The translations under genes and the position numbers were made by a program. Source: Bathynomus jamesi (taxonomy: Eukaryota; Arthropoda; Malacostraca; Isopoda; Cirolanidae). Taken from it: 64,000 nt of DNA. Where the stretch lies: the NCBI GenBank assembly GCA_023014485.1, contig JAJOZX010001860.1, forward strand, positions 186,001 to 250,000. The letters run 5' to 3'. The notes below the pieces were generated by a model. It ran no database searches. It saw only the letters and a list, made by a program, of their open reading frames with translations, and was not told where the DNA came from. This document shows positions 53,267-64,000 of the stretch, in pieces. How positions within the stretch are numbered: position 1 is the stretch's first letter; the number at the start of each line of letters is the position of its first letter.

Positions 53267-54280
53267 TTACTTTATCACAAATGGAGCCAGGAATCCAAGA
53301 GGATCAAAGACCTTTGAAGCCAAACTAAGAGCTGTACGTTTTGTCCACCTTGTCTCAATCTCAGCCAGCTCTACTAAAGATTTCCAATTGAAGGTAAACA
53401 AATCCTCTCCTTGCTGCCAAACAATGCCTAGCACCTTTGTGTCTATTGCCCACAACTCCTTAATACCAGAATCCTCAATACTTTCTGCTGCATCAGGTAC
53501 TACACAGGACTGACTCATAAACTGTTGTAATTGAGAAGGATTGGTCTGCCATTTTCTAAGCTCCATGCCAGCCTCCCTCATTATAGCTCTACCCTCCCTG
53601 AATATCTGTTTAACCATTTCTGTATTATCCACTGAACACAGCAAATCATCAACATAAAAATTTTGCCTTATGTGTTCAATAGTGTTAGGATGGACTTCAG
53701 AATATTTCTTAAAATGGTACTGCATAGTAGCTGCCAACAGAAATGGACTAGAGCTGAGGCCAAACAACACTGACTTCATTCTATATGCTTGAACCTTAGG
53801 TTCATTTTCCAACAAGTCTTTCGTATCCATCCACAGGTACCTTACTGCATCTCTGTCCTATGGTTTTAACTTTATCCGCAAAAAGGCTTCCTTCACATCT
53901 GCAGTCAATGCTACTCTACCAAACCTGAATCTCAGTAACAAGGAAAATAAATCTGCATTTAAATTTGCCCAAGCATCCAAACAGTCATTCAAGGACATAC
54001 CACCTTTGTCCTTGGCTGAGCCAACAAAAACTACCCTCAGTTTGGTGGTAATTTTGTCTCGCCGTACCACTGCATGGTGTGTCAGATAATGTGCCTCCTG
54101 GCTCACCAGCTCACCTTGCACCCTTTCACCATAGCCCTCCTTTACATAGCTTAGGATGGCCTCATTGTATTCAATTAACAACTCCTCATTTTTTCTTAGC
54201 CTGTACAATGAAGTCTCCAACCTCCTATTAGCTAGCTGAAGGTTTGAACTGGGTTTGCAAGAATCCTTCCAAGGGAGGCC
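53267..54280 (-). pseudogene. BEL-2 reverse transcriptase
   Basis: Two frames. 54391-53858: NRRLETSLYRLRKNEELL, HHAVVRRDKITTKLRVVFVG, GMSLNDCLDAWANLNADLFS and GRVALTADVKEAFLRIKL (first catalytic Asp). A TAG near 53858 separates it from 53830-53267: KSVLFGLSSSPFLLAATMQY, FYVDDLLCSVDN (YVDD intact) and ALSLASKVFDPLGFLAP. The sequence above 54280 is Gypsy-2 LTR. It is otherwise the best preserved RT of the BEL copies here. Confidence 0.87.
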
Positions 54281-55553
54281 TGTAGTGCCTTGCACCACAA
54301 GAGTATTCTTTATTAGTGAAAACTGCCACAAATTGGCATGAGTGAAATATTTAAATCTAAAATAAATAAATAAATAAATAAATAAATACAAGTTAAATAT
54401 GTCCAGTGATCAAATTTAATTCTTAAGAATTCAGTGTGGTGTGACTAGACATGAATGGGCTTTTAAGGATTATTTGGCTGGTTGGTAAAATTATTAAGTA
54501 AAAACAAACTTGTGTGCAACGACAACACAAAGGACGCCAAAAAAAACATTATTCGAAATCACCCCGCCAGCAAGCAAAGTTCCTTTTGGTATGTTTTGTA
54601 TTTATATATTATTCTTTACTATTTCATATCTGTATGCAATACCGCATACTGCAGATACTAACGCCTTATACCGTTTGCAATTAGTACTAAGATTCATACT
54701 ACAAATAGTAATGTAAGATTCATATAATAAATTACTTAGGCTAAGTTAGGTCTAGGCTAAAGCCAAATTGTAACTAGCCTAACTGAGGCCTACCATAGTC
54801 TTTGTTTTAGATTAACCTCAGCTCAATATGTTGAAGAGGCAAAGGCCTGCCTATTAAATTTCTAGTATATTTTACTTTATAAGCCTATTATGTTTCACGT
54901 TATTTTCTTAGCAGATGGCCTACTAATCATTTGTAGCCTACATATTTCCTTTAGTCTTCCCATTCAACTTAACACAATCCCATAACCAGAATTAACTGTA
55001 ATTTATCATCCACAGGTTACTGGGGCCTATATAACCTATATGTATTTTAATTATTAATTATTGCCATTTTTTATTACTCTTTTTCTCCAAAATATTACTT
55101 ACAGTATTCTTGTCTGTCTCTTTGCAGACAAGGTTGTCATTGTGACTATTGTCTTTGTTATTATTATCTTTGTTGTTATTATTATCTTTTAGTTATTATT
55201 GTTATTATTGCTATTATTATTATTAGTATTATTGCATATTCCTTATTATAATCAGTATTATTTGCAGACTGTTATATATTAGCCAAACGGACCATTATTT
55301 AATCTCACCATTATAAGTCCATCAAAGTTGTTACGGGTAAAAATCCCCTTTGCATATACTTATTAATTGTTGTTAATAAAATATAAAAATTCATATTGAT
55401 TTAATAATCAGTCCTTCCCTTCATTTATTAAAATTAACTTTGCGCCGCAGTGCCGGATGCCAATCTAGTACTTGGGCGCTGGTGACCCTGGCATTTAGTT
55501 AATTATCTACGTAAACTTGTAAAGGTCTAAATAAATAAAACCGGACTCTTACA
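54281..55553 (+). repeat. Gypsy-2 5' LTR (1273 bp)
   Basis: TGTAGTGCCTTGCACC to ACCGGACTCTTACA. Contains AAATAAAT repeats near 54360 and TTATTATT repeats near 55160. Followed by ATTGGTAACCTCCTGGAG at the primer-binding-site position. Confidence 0.93.
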
Positions 55554-56180
55554 ATTGGTAACCTCCTGGAGTGACCAAACACCGTAATTTATGCAAAAAA
55601 AAATTTCTAAAAGTTTTTTCTCAATTTTTGTCAATATATTCAGTCTGCATCTATAATTTTATTAAATTCACTAGTACAAAGCACTCACCTGTACTGGAAG
55701 TGTATTCTATTGCAAAATATATTCCTTTTATTTTGCCTTTTTATAAATTCAGCATTTTCTAAAGTTTTTTTATGCAAATTTACTTATATTTTGCAAACAG
55801 CCTATACGCAGACTATTTTTCTGCTAATATTGGGCTACATCATAAAAAAATTTTTTTACTTATATTTTGTAAACAGCCTATACGCAGACTATTTTTCTGC
55901 TAATATTGGGCTACATCATAAAAAAATTTTTTTACTTATTTAAACAGCCTATACGCAGACTATTTTTCTGCTAATATTGGGCTACATCATAAAAAAAAAA
56001 AAAAAAAAAAAAATTTTTACGTAACTTTTTGTTATTGGCATTCATAACTCAAATTGAGTCTCATACTCAACCAAGCTTACCTGAAGCCATTATTTACATT
56101 CAACAACATTTGTTGAAATCTTGTCAGTTTGTGACACATTTTAAATTTTTTTTAGTACCTTGTAACAAATAATAGCCACA
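55554..56180 (+). repeat. Gypsy-2 leader with ~75-bp tandem repeats
   Basis: Non-coding leader. At about 55770-56015, three copies of a unit of roughly 70-80 bp (CAAACAGCCTATACGCAGAC and TTGGGCTACATCATAAAAAA cores) lie in tandem, the last ending in a run of A. There is no gene. Confidence 0.88.
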
Positions 56181-57212
56181 ATGACCAACAACAACCTAGG
56201 GTCATCCAACGGTGGTACTCCAAATTCACCACCTATAACGGACTTTCTCACAATGTATCAGCCTACCACTCCACAATTCACCGCTGAAGAGCCTGGAATC
56301 TTTGTGAGTCAACTGCGGGATTATTTTGAGATAAAAGGAGTTACGGACCCACGAACCAAGTTCCTTGTCACAAAGAACCTCCTGCCTACACAAGTATACA
56401 AAGTAGTGCGGGATGTAACTCTATTGCCTCCGTCTGACCAAGCTTTTGAGAGCCTCCTCAGCGAGTTAGTCAGGAGACTCGGCCAATCAGAAGAAGAGCG
56501 ACTCAATGCTCTACTCAAGGACCAAGTTCTTGGGGATCAAACGCCAACAGCCTTCCTGAGACATCTGCAAGACCTGGCTGGACAGACCAATGAAGACGAT
56601 AAAAACTCACCCTTAATGCGACGCCGCTTCCTCAATGGTCTCCCTACTGCCCTACGGCCAATGCTCCGTTGTATGCCAGATGATACAGACCTCCTCACAA
56701 TGGCCAAAACAGCTGATAAGATGATGATTGAAATCCACCTTGGCCAAGTAGATAACCACACCCATCACCCCCAAATCTGTGCCACGCAGGACGACAATCT
56801 GAGTCCGGCTGCACAAGGTCTTAAAGTATCCAATGAAATTCTACAACACTTAAAGAGAATTTAAAGCTCTCCGAATAGAGCTAGCTAACAACAGGGAACG
56901 AGAGAGAAGTTCTTCAAGACAGGACGACCCTCTGGTCCAATTAGAGCCTCCCAATATGAACCTGGACAACGCCTCGTTCTCCTACAACCACAGCCACCGC
57001 AAACAGGTCAGTTGGTTGCTCCTAATCCAAATCTATTAGCCTTACCTCATCCTCAATCCTCAATCCCCACTACTCAGCCCCATTCTCAACCTATTTCCTT
57101 ACCACAGTCTACTGTTCATACCCCTCCTTGCTGGTATCATGAAAAGTTTAAAGATCGTGCAACGCGCTGTCTCACACCTTGCCCATGGACTCCTAACCCT
57201 CCTTTAAACTAA
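56181..57212 (+). pseudogene. Gypsy-2 gag (frameshifted)
   Basis: The frame from ATG 56181 has 227 codons: ITDFLTMYQPTTPQFTAEEP, FVSQLRDYFEIKGVTDPRTK, LGDQTPTAFLRHLQDLAGQ, LMRRRFLNGLPTALRPML. It ends at TAA 56862; a 1-base shift lets a basic region (ELANNRERERSSSRQ) continue, and after further shifts the frame of 57012 contains CWYHEKFKDRATRCLTPC, a C-H-C-C zinc motif (spacing 2, 9, 3), which is typical for CsRn1-like gag and differs from the usual CCHC. Gag would form particles and package RNA. Confidence 0.83.
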
Positions 57213-57975
57213 CCAGGCTGGTGTCACAGGCGTCTGACGCTACAGCCTCTCAAGCCTCTCCTCCTATCCTTACTTCAACTAACCCTACCACTACCTCATT
57301 TAACACTGTCAAACCAACACCTACGTACGCAAGTAAAGTTAAAGAATCGCAACCTACTTATTCAACCACAGCTAATTTAATACCCCCAACTAATTCTCCA
57401 AATACAACACAAACTCCTTCCCACAGCAATACTAACCTTCTTCCACAAAAATTTAATGATTCACAAACTACTGCACCACCTGGTCCAACATTCACCTTGC
57501 ATGATCCACTTTCAGGCTATGCATTCCTTATTGACACTGGAGCTCAATACAGTGTTATTCCTGCAACAGCCGCAGACCGTGCAAACGGACCTTCTCCTTT
57601 CATTTTACGTGCAGCTAATTCTTCATCTATTCACACTTATGGACATCGTTCTATTTCAGTTTCTCTTGGACTTAGACGTGTTTTCCGCTGGATATTTCTT
57701 GTCGCGGATGTATATACTCCAATGTTAGGCTCTGATTTTCTTTCTGCTAATGATTTATTAGTCGATGTTCGTAGAGCACAATTAATTGATAATGTCACAT
57801 ATCTTTCAGTAATTGGTTCTCCTACCGTGCACCCCTCTTCATTATTGGCAAGTTCTCTGCCACAGTGCTCACCTGCTATAGAGCAGCTCCTAAATGAATT
57901 TTCTTCCTTACTCAACCCTGTTCTAAGGATACCCCTATTAAACACACTGTTGTCCACCGTATTGATACGGTAGGC
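57213..57975 (+). pseudogene. Gypsy-2 protease region
   Basis: Frame 57221-57973: a long Thr/Ser/Pro-rich N-terminus, then AFLIDTGAQYSVIPATAADR (aspartic protease DTG intact), SISVSLGLRRVFRWIFLVAD and TPMLGSDFLSANDLLVDVR (the second conserved ILG-type block), then the linker to RT with [16 protein letters not shown] residues. A 1-base shift near 57930 separates it from pol. This could be decay or a frameshift site; no slippery heptamer is obvious. Confidence 0.82.
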
Positions 57976-58026
57976 TCACCTGTTTTCACCCGCCCACGTC
58001 GCTTAGCTCCAGATCGTCTTGCAATT

Positions 58027-60834
58027 GTGAGACGAGAGTTTGAACACATGCTTGAACTCGGTATTATACGGCCTTCAAGTAGCCCGTATGCCTCTGCTTT
58101 ACACATGGTCCCAAAACCTACACCTGGAGACTGGCGTCCATGTGGAGATTATCGTGCTTTGAATGACAACACGATTCCAGATCGCTATCCCCTTCCTCAC
58201 TTACACGATTTTACTTCTGCTCTCCATGGCACCACAGTATTTTCACGCCTTGACTTGGTGCGAGCCTTTCATCAAATTCCTGTACACCCTGATGATGTAC
58301 ATAAAACTGCTATAACAACCCCTTTTGGGTTATTTGAAATGACAAAAATGCCATACGGACTGCGTAATGCAGCCCAAACTTTTCAACGCTTCATTGATGA
58401 AGTGTTGAGAGGTCTCTCCTTCACTTTCACATATGTCGATGACATTCTCATCGCAAGTTCTTCTCCCTCAGAACATATTCAACATTTACGCTTAGTTTTT
58501 TCTCGGTTGGCAGAATATGGTGTATTGCTAAACCCTGAAAAATGTGTCTTTGCTGTAGATGAACTCACCTTCTTAGGACACAAAGTTACTTCGAAGGGCA
58601 TTTCTCCTCTCGAAAATAAAGTATCTGTCATAAGGTCTTTCCCACAACCGCAAACTCAAAAGCAACTTCGCCGCTTTTTAGGGATGGTAAACTTCTACCA
58701 TCGCTTCATTCCTCAGTGTGCAAACATTCTTGCACCCATAACCTCTCTTCTTCGCCAATCAAAAAGGGGCAGATCCACTGCAGTTCTGTGGAACCCCGAA
58801 GCTACCAACGCTTTTTCACAAGCAAAAGAGGCTATAGCACGAGCTACATGCCTTGTTCACCCTCAACCAGACGCTCCTCTGAACTTAGCCACTGATGCCT
58901 CTGACGTTGCCGTGTCAGGAGTGCTCCAGCAGCTTGTTTCAGGCGTTTGGGAACCTCTCGCATTCTTTTCACGCAAGCTCTCACCTTCACAAATGAGGTA
59001 CAGCACTTTCGGTCGAGAGTTGCTGGCGATATACCTCTCCATCCGTCATTTCAGGTCATTCCTGGAAGGACGTGACTTTAGCATTTTTACGGATCATCGT
59101 CCGTTAATATTTGCTCTCCATTCTCAATCAGACTCTCATGCTCCTAATGAGCGAAGATACCTTGATTTTATTCTTCAATTTACTTCAGACATTCGACACA
59201 TTTCAGGTTCTTTGAATGTTGTGCCGGATGCGCTGTCTCGCATCTCAGCAATTTCTGACCCTGGACACTCTCACATCAACCTTTCAGAGATGGCTAAGGC
59301 TCAGTCCACGGATACAGACCTCCAAACTCTTATTAATTCACCCACTTCATTGCAAGTCCGCTCTTTACCAGTTGAACCCAAGTCAGACTTACTAATTTTA
59401 TGTGACGTCTCGACTGAGCATATTCGACCGTTGGTCCCACAAGGGCTGCGAAGAGCTGTTTTTGCTAAACTCCATTCCCTTTCTCACCCGGGAATTAAGG
59501 CCACCCAAAAATTAATTGCAGCTAGGTTTGTATGGCCAAGTATGCACAAAGATATCCGCAATTGGACTCGATCTTGCCTTCAATGTCAGCGTGCCAAAGT
59601 TCACCGACACACAAAGTCAGAAATTGGTACCTTTCCTTTGCCAAAGGCTCGTTTTGAGGCCATACACCTAGACATAGTCGGCCCCCTCTATTCTTCTCGA
59701 GGTTATACCTATCTTCTCACTGTCATTGATAGGTTCACAAGATGGCCAGAAGCTGTTCCTTTGACTTCTTGTACTGCTTCTGCAGTAGCTCACGCCTTTG
59801 TTTCATGTTGGGTTTCCCGTTTTGGAATACCTGCAACCATTTGCACAGACAGAGGTGCCCAGTTTGAATCGGCCTTATGGAAGGAACTCATGCTCCTTCT
59901 TGGGACTGAGCGCATCAGAACAACAAGCTATCACCCGCAATCCAATGGGGTGATAGAACGCTTCCATCGTCAACTTAAAAGTTCCTTGCGAGCCACTGAT
60001 CCATCTACTACATGGGTGGACAGGCTACCCCTAATCCTACTCGGAATTCGTACTGCTCTGAAGACTGATCTTGCATGCTCTGCAGCAGAATTAGTTTACG
60101 GTACCACACTCCGGTTACCCGGAGAATTTTTCACACCTACACCCATTAACCCCGCATGTGATCCTGCTTCGTATGTTAAGACATTACGCTCTGTTATGAA
60201 GCAAATTCGTCCCACAGCACCTAGAACTTCCACTTCACAAACTACCTTCGTTTCCCCTGATTTACAAACTTGCACACATGTTTTCTTGAGACATGATGCT
60301 CACCGCTACCCTCTTCACTGCCCCTATGATGGTCCCTTCCTTGTGCTAGACCGTAAACCCAAAACTTTCATCATTGACAAGGTGGGCAAGCGTGAAACTG
60401 TTTCTGTGGACCGCTTGAAACCAGCATACCTTGATTTTTCTCCAACAAAAGATCCTATCCTCCCTCAATCTTCTGTACCTCCACCTCAAATACAGGTACA
60501 GCAACCTATCCCTCCTCAATCTTCTGTACCTTCATCTCATATACAGGTACAGCAATCTACCCTTCCTAAATCCTATGTACCACCACCTCATCCGAGGGTA
60601 CAACAATCTATCATCCCTCTTCCAATTCTCCTTCATTATCGCAACCAACTGTCTTTGAACCAGCCAGTGGCTCCATCGCACAGGCACCAAGAATCCCCTT
60701 CCCCCAATGTCCCTACTGCACCTGTAGCACCATCCATGCCTTCAGAACCAGTGCTGCAGGATATTGCCATCCAAAAGCAAACAACGACTCGTTCTGGAAG
60801 AGTCATTCGTAAGCCAGTGCGTTTTGACATTTAA
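58027..60834 (+). CDS. Gypsy-2 pol: RT, RNase H, integrase (935 codons open)
   Basis: The ATG at 58027 is only the first Met of a longer open frame whose true start is near 57930, upstream of the [39 protein letters not shown] (first Asp), and YVDDILIAS at residue ~136. RNase [15 protein letters not shown] (~286), FTDHRPL (~354), and [16 protein letters not shown]. Integrase: HHCC zinc domain (~482-525), IHLDIVGPL (~547), CTDRGAQFE (~607), [10 protein letters not shown] (Glu ~644). All catalytic residues I can check are present. The C-terminus has a Pro/Gln-rich tail with a 17-residue repeat ([14 protein letters not shown] core) and ends at TAA 60832. Confidence 0.93.
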   Translation: MRREFEHMLELGIIRPSSSPYASALHMVPKPTPGDWRPCGDYRALNDNTIPDRYPLPHLHDFTSALHGTTVFSRLDLVRAFHQIPVHPDDVHKTAITTPFGLFEMTKMPYGLRNAAQTFQRFIDEVLRGLSFTFTYVDDILIASSSPSEHIQHLRLVFSRLAEYGVLLNPEKCVFAVDELTFLGHKVTSKGISPLENKVSVIRSFPQPQTQKQLRRFLGMVNFYHRFIPQCANILAPITSLLRQSKRGRSTAVLWNPEATNAFSQAKEAIARATCLVHPQPDAPLNLATDASDVAVSGVLQQLVSGVWEPLAFFSRKLSPSQMRYSTFGRELLAIYLSIRHFRSFLEGRDFSIFTDHRPLIFALHSQSDSHAPNERRYLDFILQFTSDIRHISGSLNVVPDALSRISAISDPGHSHINLSEMAKAQSTDTDLQTLINSPTSLQVRSLPVEPKSDLLILCDVSTEHIRPLVPQGLRRAVFAKLHSLSHPGIKATQKLIAARFVWPSMHKDIRNWTRSCLQCQRAKVHRHTKSEIGTFPLPKARFEAIHLDIVGPLYSSRGYTYLLTVIDRFTRWPEAVPLTSCTASAVAHAFVSCWVSRFGIPATICTDRGAQFESALWKELMLLLGTERIRTTSYHPQSNGVIERFHRQLKSSLRATDPSTTWVDRLPLILLGIRTALKTDLACSAAELVYGTTLRLPGEFFTPTPINPACDPASYVKTLRSVMKQIRPTAPRTSTSQTTFVSPDLQTCTHVFLRHDAHRYPLHCPYDGPFLVLDRKPKTFIIDKVGKRETVSVDRLKPAYLDFSPTKDPILPQSSVPPPQIQVQQPIPPQSSVPSSHIQVQQSTLPKSYVPPPHPRVQQSIIPLPILLHYRNQLSLNQPVAPSHRHQESPSPNVPTAPVAPSMPSEPVLQDIAIQKQTTTRSGRVIRKPVRFDI
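60464..60620 (+). repeat. 51-bp coding minisatellite in the pol tail
   Basis: About three copies encoding a 17-residue Pro/Gln/Val unit ([13 protein letters not shown] core). The frame is kept. Confidence 0.85.
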
Positions 60835-60863
60835 GTGTTTTTTTTTTACCCCTGACAACCATG

Positions 60864-60881
60864 TTTTTGGGGGGCAGTACT
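60864..60881 (+). other. Gypsy-2 polypurine-tract position
   Basis: TTTTTGGGGGGCAGTACT directly before the 3' LTR. The G run is the likely plus-strand primer, though it is short. Confidence 0.55.
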
Positions 60882-62136
60882 TGTAGTGCCTTGCACCACA
60901 AGAGTATTCTTTATTAGTGAAAACTGCCACAAATTGGCATGAGTGAAATATTTAAATCTAAAAATAAATAAATAAATAATAAATACAAGTTAAATATGTC
61001 CAGTGATCAAATTTAATTCTTAAGAATTCAGTGTGGTGTGACTAGACATGAATGGGCTTTTAAGGATTATTTTGGCTGGTTGGTAAAATTATTAAGTAAA
61101 AACAAACTTGTGTGCAACGACAACACAAAGGACGCCAAAAAAAACATTATTCGAAATCACCCCGCCAGCAAGCAAAGTTCCTTTTGGTATGTTTTGTATT
61201 TATATATTATTCTTTACTATTTCATATCTGTATGCAATACCGCATACTGCAGATACTAACGCCTTATACCGTTTGCAATTAGTACTAAGATTCATACTAC
61301 AAATAGTAATGTAAGATTCATATAATAAATTACTTAGGCTAAGTTAGGTCTAGGCTAAAGCCAAATTGTAACTAGCCTAACTGAGGCCTACCATAGTCTT
61401 TGTTTTAGATTAACCTCAGCTCAATATGTTGAAGAGGCAAAGGCCTGCCTATTAAATTTCTAGTATATTTTACTTTATAAGCCTATTATGTTTCACGTTA
61501 TTTTCTTAGCAGATGGCCTACTAATCATTTGTAGCCTACATATTTCCTTTAGTCTTCCCATTCAACTTAACACAATCCCATAACCAGAATTAACTGTAAT
61601 TTATCATCCACAGGTTACTGGGGCCTATATAACCTATATGTATTTTAATTATTAATTATTGCCATTTTTATTATCTTTTTCTCCAAATATTACTTACAGT
61701 ATTCTTGTCTGTCTCTTTGCAGACAAGGTTGTCATTGTGGCTATTATCTTTGTATTATTATCTTTGTTTTATTATTACTTTTAGTTATTATTGTTATTAT
61801 TCTATTATTATTTTAGTATTATTGCATATTTATTATAATCAGTATTATTTGCAGACTGTTATATATTAGCCAAACGGCCATTATTTAATCTCACCATTAT
61901 AAGTCCATCAAAGTTGTTACGGGTAAAAATCCCCTTTGCATATACTTATTAATTGTTGTTAATAAAATATAAAAATTCATATTGATTTAATAATCAGTCC
62001 TTCCCTTCTTTTTAAAATTAACTTTGCGCCGCAGTGCCGGATGCCAATCTAGTACTTGGGCGCTGGTGACCCTGGCATTAGTTAATTATCTACGTAAACT
62101 TGTAAAGGTCTAAATAAATAAAACCGGACTCTTACA
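60882..62136 (+). repeat. Gypsy-2 3' LTR (1255 bp)
   Basis: Near identical to the 5' LTR along its length, apart from short indels in homopolymers and in the AAAT and TTATTATT repeats. An open frame of 68 codons (61108-61314) is the same in both LTRs, but I see no reason to call it a gene. Confidence 0.93.
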
Positions 62137-62140
62137 GGCC

Positions 62141-62820
62141 AACTTCATAACAACCATCTCTGAACCCAATACCTTTTTCAAATTGCTCTAAAACATCACT
62201 GTTCACTGTACTCGCCTGCTTCTCCTGTTTGTCCTTTATGCCAATGGATTCAAGTTCCCAAAAGGCTTTCAAATGCCTTTCCAAACCATGGCTATTCTCC
62301 TCAGTCTTAACAAAAAGAGCTTTAACCTCCACTTCATTGCAATAGCTACCATGTAGCATCCAGCCTAGCGTACTTTGAATAGCTACCGGATCTCGAGATG
62401 TGCGGACAATATTACCAGTGATGAAGTTCCAGTCAACTCCAATCAAAAGACTAATATTTTCTGTTCCTTCAAACTTATTATTGCCCAAATTAATTCCTTT
62501 AACTTGCAATTCTTGGACACATGCCATATCTAAACAAGTAGTGACTGGAGCACAAAGTTCCTCAATCTCTACAGCTTGGACCTTGATAGTGGGACTTTGT
62601 GGTAACAACCCCTTAACCAGAACTTCGACCTTCTTAACTTTGGTTCGGTTTTGAACGGAACCCCCAAACCCAGAAATTCTTAAATTTTCCCTCTTAAGTT
62701 CTTTAAACTTCAATTTTCTGGAAATTCTGGTCTTAATAAAGCTACACTGGCTACCACTATCAAACAACACTCTTACAGTAGCTTCTCCATCATTCCCTCC
62801 CAATTAATAATGCTGCAGCT
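62141..62820 (-). pseudogene. BEL-2 protease (A17-type) and adjacent pol
   Basis: Open for 223 codons (62803-62132). VLFDSGSQCSFIKTRISR carries the intact DSGS site (BEL-1 has DRGS). It continues LKRENLRISGFGG, EIEELCAPVTTCLDMACV, SLLIGVDWNFITGNIV (a short deletion relative to BEL-1), STLGWMLHGSY and a linker ending at the Gypsy-2 insertion. The upstream junction with gag has a small frame offset near 62800. Confidence 0.88.
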
Positions 62821-64000
62821 GTTTGCAATAATCCTCCTTTACTTTTACTCCCTTTCATAGCAGTGGCATGTGCCACTGATGTCTCTATTTCTGGGGTAGG
62901 CCTACTAGAGATGTTTTCACACAATAATGGCTGATGCTGGCCATGGCATTTTTTGCACAAAGTTTTAAACTTACAAAACCTTGCTCTGTGACCTTTCAAA
63001 AAACATTTAAAACATGCTGTGGACTTAGTTAACCTGTCCTTTCTCTCCTCAACAGGTAAAGCCTCAGCCACCTTACATTTATATGACTTGTGGTTGCCTT
63101 CGCAAAATATGCATTCCTTGATTCCCTTTAATTTATTCTCAGAGGATGCATGTAGATTATAGAGCTGACACTGTACCTGGGCTATTCCATTTTGTAGAAA
63201 CTTTGGTGCTGTGCCTGCCTTTGTCCCCTTGTTTAACATTCCACTGTGCAAACTCAATTCCCTCTCGTCTTGCTAATTCTGTGCTTAAAAGACTTAACAT
63301 CTGCTGAAGGGGCATGTACACATGTTCTGTAGAGTGTCCCCTACTTAATTCAAGCAAAATTGAGCTAGGCAATTTAAACTCCAGTATAGTGACCAACATT
63401 ATACCATACCTTTCCATTCCTACACCCAAGTTGTCCAGGGACCTAGTTCTAACTTAAAATTCCTCATATAACTGCCGTAACTGCTTTACACTATTGGGAT
63501 TATTAACAGGTGGTATAGCTAAAAGTTCGCGGAGGTGGCTTTTAATTAAGAACTCTGGCTTACCAAACCGTTTCTTTAATATATCCCAAGCCACATTATA
63601 ATTAGCCTCTGTTAATGCTAATCCTGCTATTGTCTTTGCTGCCTCCCCTTCCAAGAAGGACTGCAAATAATTAAACTTCTCCACCGCACTTAACACCTGA
63701 CTAGAATAAACTGCTGATTGAAAACTGTCTGCCCATCCTTGCCATTCCTGAATACTCCCAGAAAATGTTTTGAGTACAAGCCTCGGTAATTGAACTGCAG
63801 ATCTGTTAACCTTAACTTCACAAACACCATTTGTTGAGGGTTGTCTTTCATTATTAGACTTAGTCTCTAACTGTACTGAGCTGCTAAACTCTTTTGCTCT
63901 GTGGCATACTTTAATTATATCATCAATAATCTCTTCAAAGTAAATTATGTTATTTTCTATTTCATCCTCTTCTATAAGAGCCTCAATTTTAACATTTACT
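62790..64000 (-). pseudogene. BEL-2 gag (5' end outside the window)
   Basis: Minus strand from the window edge: a charged N-terminal region, KVNRSAVQLPRLVLKTFSG-like DUF1759 start near 63790 (present here, deleted in BEL-1), NYLQSFLEGEAAKTIAGLA-like block, NYNVAWDILKKRFGKPEFL, LAIPPVNNPNSVKQLRQLY, then a stop near 63454 and frame shifts at 63430-63250, and three zinc knuckles CIFCEGNHKSYKC, CFKCFLKGHRARFC and CKKCHGQHQPLLC near 63130-62920. All three knuckles are intact here. Confidence 0.85.

Larger units (their letters stand above)
54281..62136 (+). mobile_element. Gypsy-2, CsRn1-like Ty3/Gypsy element, TSD GGCC
   Basis: LTRs 54281-55553 and 60882-62136, TG..CA ends (TGTAGTGCC..CTCTTACA), a 4-bp duplication GGCC at 54277-54280 and 62137-62140, and the empty site in BEL-1 near 28280. 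The two LTRs are nearly identical apart from small indels, so the insertion is recent. A gag knuckle of C-H-C-C type and the pol style place it in the CsRn1-like clade. Gag and protease carry frameshifts; pol is open. Confidence 0.92.
48577..64000 (-). mobile_element. BEL-2, BEL/Pao retrotransposon (runs off the window)
   Basis: Minus strand: 3' LTR (48577-49175), integrase, RNase H, RT, protease and gag, the gag reaching the window end. It is interrupted by the inverted-LTR insert (49637-51423) and by Gypsy-2 (54281-62136). It is highly similar to BEL-1 at the nucleotide level, without BEL-1's internal hAT and LINE inserts. Several 1-base indels break pol. Confidence 0.9.

Noticed and set aside
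57920..57980. Programmed frameshift between Gypsy-2 protease and pol
   Set aside because: No clear slippery heptamer or pseudoknot is visible, and gag also has ordinary indels, so decay or sequencing error is more likely.
61108..61314. 68-codon open frame in the Gypsy-2 LTRs (also at 54510-54716)
   Set aside because: It is present in both LTRs because they are copies of each other; no motif, and LTRs rarely encode proteins.
1..64000. Host genes, tRNA, rRNA or a defence-type gene cluster
   Set aside because: Every substantial frame was traceable to a transposable element; no tRNA-like cloverleaf or rRNA segment was recognised by eye, though a covariance scan was not possible.

Overview
This window is a eukaryotic, gene-poor stretch made almost entirely of nested transposable elements. 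I found no host gene, tRNA, rRNA or CRISPR array. The mixture (CR1/L2-, Jockey- and I-like LINEs, a Penelope-like element, BEL/Pao and Gypsy LTR elements, many hAT elements, GGTTA-type telomere-like repeats, long CT, TA and CA microsatellites) points to an arthropod. The LINE C-terminal tails look to me like those common in decapod crustaceans, but that is recalled impression only.

Layout. 1-2400: 3' ends of two LINEs (+). 2439-4922: a Penelope-like element (+) between inverted flanks, carrying a foldback insert. 4968-6783: a 15-bp-TIR DNA transposon with a broken transposase (-). 6837-16303: an old Jockey-like LINE 'B' (-), split by a 7.0-kb LINE 'A' (-, 7160-14160, 13-bp target duplication) and by a Gypsy fragment with the odd order pol tail-LTR-leader. 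16304-18159: small DNA transposons. 18160-31028: BEL-1 (-), holding three hAT elements and a LINE fragment. 31029-47095: LINE 'C' (-), split by Gypsy-1 (-, 31576-44718, duplication CAAAA) and by a solo BEL LTR. Gypsy-1 itself contains two hAT elements, a LINE 'D' (+) with a solo BEL LTR and a hAT inside it, and a tandem/inverted array. 47096-48546: relic BEL-3 (+). 48577-64000: BEL-2 (-), running off the window, split by an insert with inverted LTRs (49637-51423) and by Gypsy-2 (+, 54281-62136), the youngest-looking element, with an intact 935-codon pol ORF.

Insertion order can be read from the target duplications. The deepest stack is LINE C, then Gypsy-1, then LINE D and its flank, then a solo BEL LTR, then a hAT. 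BEL-1 and BEL-2 belong to one family, so each serves as a template for spotting insertions and deletions in the other. At least seven elements have hAT-like ends with 8-bp duplications, suggesting repeated hAT activity in older retroelements. Nearly all coding regions are frameshifted or carry stops; only Gypsy-2 pol is long and open.

I see no new multi-gene biological system. The most unusual structures are the pol-LTR-leader Gypsy junction, the insert whose two ends are both LTR starts, the triplicated-then-inverted array at 39571-41026, the hammerhead-like inverted flanks of the Penelope-like element, and the DNA transposon at 4968-6783, whose superfamily I cannot name with certainty.
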